A DNA stretch of 22,859 nt, from the NCBI GenBank assembly GCA_001579985.1, contig LRSR01006916.1, forward strand, positions 1-22,859. Direction: 5' to 3'. The stretch is from Hypsibius dujardini. Lineage: Eukaryota > Tardigrada > Eutardigrada > Parachela > Hypsibiidae. The translations under genes were made by a program, and so were the position numbers. Positions 21,101 through 22,859 of this stretch are shown piece after piece. The notes below the pieces were generated by a model that was given only the letters and a program-made list of their open reading frames with translations, did no database searches and was not told the DNA's origin. Within the stretch, counting starts at the first letter, position 1; each line of letters opens with the position of its first letter.

Positions 21101-22859
21101 ACAAAAACGCTAATTATTCGACTGATTTTGCCGTTCCTACTCACTTGTGGCATTATTCAAGTGCCGAAATCAGAATCACTCCTTTTTAACGATACCCTGA
21201 GCTCCGCCCCCTGATCTCCGAAACTATTTGGAAATTGACCCGAAATCGAATTTGAAATGGAACAGTGTCAAAATAATTGTTTTCAAGTTAGTTCTAAATG
21301 GTACCATTTTTACAGTGAAATAAAGGAAAATGGAATCCTCCTGTGTTTTTCCAACTTCAAAATATCAATAAGAAAACTTGTCTGACTTTACCAGCGAAAT
21401 AAATTTTTATATTCAGCGCTGAAGTAGGTCTAGAAAAACAGTTTAAATTGATTCTGGATTCTGCACTTAAATTACGCTCCAAGTCAGTCCTCTTCGTATT
21501 TCATCCGTATTTTCATCCGTCAGTCCTCTTCGTATTTCATCTGTATTTTTCTTTACAACAGTTGAACTATCAAATCGGAATGGACAACGACATCACAGCC
21601 CTACCCTGCGGCGGCGGCAGCAACGGTCCTAGGCCCACTTTCCCCCGGGCCTCCTCCCGGATTCAGCTAGAGCTAGCCAACGATATGCAAAGCGACGGTC
21701 CGCACTTCCAACAACAGCTGCGGTCTGTGGCAGATGCCTGGAATCACCTGTCCGAGTTCACAAATCATACGGAACTAAAACCACCGACCCTAACAGCCGC
21801 GCCCAGTCGTCTTTTACGGAATGTCTGGAACTGCGAAATTCTGGACGATCTCTTTGAGGTGCAATGGAAAGTACATGGCGGGAGTTTTGTGACCTTCACG
21901 TTGTCGGCGCCGCTGAGTGCGCTTCCGGATCGAGCCTTCTCGTACATGGCTTTCGGGATTAGTGGATCGAAAGCCCGCTCAGAAATGATTGGCGCAGACG
22001 TTAGTACACAGAGTGATGACTGTCGCAGTTTTTTTCCGGAAAATACAGAAATTAATTATTAATAAATAAAAAAATGTAATACAGAAAATAAAATAATTAA
22101 TTAATTAAATTAGTTAAATATTTTATCTAAATGCATCTACAAAACTAAATCCATATATATAAATACTCCAAGACGCATGCGCTATGTAAATATAAATATA
22201 GAAATTAAATTAAAAAATATACATATAAATATTTGTATTTACGCATACTCAACAAATACTTCAAATTTGCTGAACGAACTTAAATAAATATTCAGATTTA
22301 TTTGAAGTTCAAATACGTATTAACTATATAAAAATAGATTTAATATATCAAATAAGTACACATAAATTAAATGGGTTTTTTCCGTCAGGTAACCGCAGGT
22401 TTTTTGACGCCACCCAGCAGGGTCGTGCTTAGTGATCTGATTCTTGGAGGCCAAGCGAAGGTATCAAGCTCAACAATTATCATTTTGAATTGCACTTTTT
22501 ATAACTAACTATTTTTCTGAAACTGTAGTGCCAGAGAGACAACCCCAAACTGGACGCCGTGTGTCCGCGATCTCTACTCAACGGCAAGCAGGCCTCGAAA
22601 CTCTTCGGCGGTGGAGGTTTGAAAGACGGAAAAATTAGCTTCAGCTTCCGTCGACCTGTTGAAAGTACAGAACAAAAGTCACACATGCTGCGTATCTATC
22701 CAGCCCGATAATATTTTTCCAGCACTAATTCCAATTTATCTATAACTGCTGCACATGTTTGGGTACAGGACAAGACATTCTAGGCAAGGACATTCCACTG
22801 GACGGACCGACGTTTGTTGTCTGGGCGATCGGACCGATGAACCAATCCACCGAGCTGCC
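18164..22859 (+). CDS. Skeletor: Skeletor-like protein: signal peptide, two DM13 domains and a DOMON domain (3' end beyond window)
   Basis: Exons are 18164-18218, 18300-18515, 18720-18798, 18890-19019, 19672-19934, 20408-20580, 20790-20893, 21562-21999, 22389-22460, 22529-22664 and 22769 to the edge. All are GT/AG with matching phases, at least 585 residues. Residues 1-18 are a hydrophobic signal peptide. DM13 domain 1 (about 33-160) has GRLIGQL, SGTIYAVDDRLLYVDKFTFDG and a GLFIWG segment. DM13 domain 2 (about 179-320) has the YDGTGSDAYFWV signature and later VAIYDRNYGTVYG. The DOMON domain starts near CEILDDLFEVQW (about 430) and runs to FVVWAIGPMN near the edge. Skeletor was first described as a Drosophila spindle-matrix protein, but secreted DM13-DM13-DOMON relatives occur across invertebrates and DOMON domains bind haem or sugar, so an extracellular or redox role is plausible. 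The least certain boundaries are the exon 4 acceptor (TCTCGCAAG) and the exon 7 donor (GAT|GTAACA). A linker of about 90 residues precedes the DOMON domain. Confidence 0.88.
19088..19596. mobile_element. Foldback / MITE-like element in Skeletor intron 4
   Basis: The left arm (about 19088-19228) and right arm (about 19461-19596) are imperfect reverse complements over some 135 bp: AACTCCCCTGGGG at 19115 faces its complement ending at 19578. GGTCCAG, TTGATCCAAAAT and TTTGGGGTTAAA also have counterparts in order. The AT-rich centre has a nested hairpin (GAATGTGAAC 19377-19386 versus GTTCACATTC 19420-19429) and a local direct duplication. No protein is encoded, as expected for a non-autonomous element; target-site duplications are not clear. 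Confidence 0.75.
19935..20407 (+). other. Skeletor intron 5
   Basis: The 473-bp AT-rich intron has a GTGAGT donor and an ATTATTCAG acceptor. TTAAATTAAA-type low-complexity sequence fills it; no exon is seen. Confidence 0.8.
20894..21561 (+). other. Skeletor intron 7
   Basis: The 668-bp intron contains a small hairpin (ACTAAAACC...GGTTTTAGT near 21015-21042). A 36-bp imperfect direct duplication (copies start at 21485 and 21521) supplies a doubled pyrimidine tract just before the exon 8 acceptor CTTTACAACAG. Confidence 0.7.
22000..22388 (+). other. Skeletor intron 8
   Basis: The 389-bp intron has a GTTAGT donor and a TCCGTCAG acceptor. It is extremely AT-rich (ATAAATA tracts); nothing else is seen. 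Confidence 0.8.

Overview
This is a window of metazoan nuclear DNA. The coding sequence is split into short exons with GT/AG introns, the introns and spacers are AT-rich, simple repeats of the CAGA/CAGACA type recur, and every gene I can name belongs to an animal family. An invertebrate is likely, and a lophotrochozoan (mollusc, annelid or brachiopod) is the best guess, from the divergent nicotinic-type subunit next to a Skeletor-type gene. The phylum is inference. I see no rRNA, tRNA, CRISPR or prokaryotic feature.

Layout. (1) 1-332, + strand: the last two exons of a gene ending in a basic/coiled-coil tail, most like the C-terminus of a TRPM-family channel. (2) 2018-6191, + strand: a complete six-exon Cys-loop receptor subunit of 442 residues, nicotinic alpha-like by its adjacent cysteines in loop C, but with an altered agonist pocket and pore. 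(3) 6693-9432, - strand: a complete seven-exon purine nucleoside phosphorylase of 321 residues, tail-to-tail with the receptor. (4) 9433-13291: a 3.9-kb spacer with repeat debris and no convincing gene. (5) 13292-16270, - strand: a complete eight-exon alkylglycerol monooxygenase (AGMO) of 457 residues. (6) 18164 to the right edge, + strand: the first eleven exons (at least 585 residues) of a Skeletor-like secreted protein with two DM13 domains and a DOMON domain. It diverges from AGMO across a 1.9-kb spacer.

The gene models come from reading splice sites by eye. In each complete model all exon phases are compatible and the total coding length is a multiple of three. The genes do unrelated jobs (ion channels, purine salvage, ether-lipid cleavage, extracellular matrix or redox) and nothing suggests a functional cluster.

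Non-coding structure: four islands of CAGA/CTGT/CAGACA repeats, a tandem 240-bp duplication in receptor intron 1, a foldback (MITE-like) element of about 510 bp in Skeletor intron 4, a 157-nt imperfect hairpin in PNP intron 3, and a 110-bp inverted repeat in AGMO intron 1. I found no clearly new biological system. The most distinctive item is the receptor subunit, which keeps the nicotinic fold but has lost most of the aromatic box and the usual pore-lining residues.
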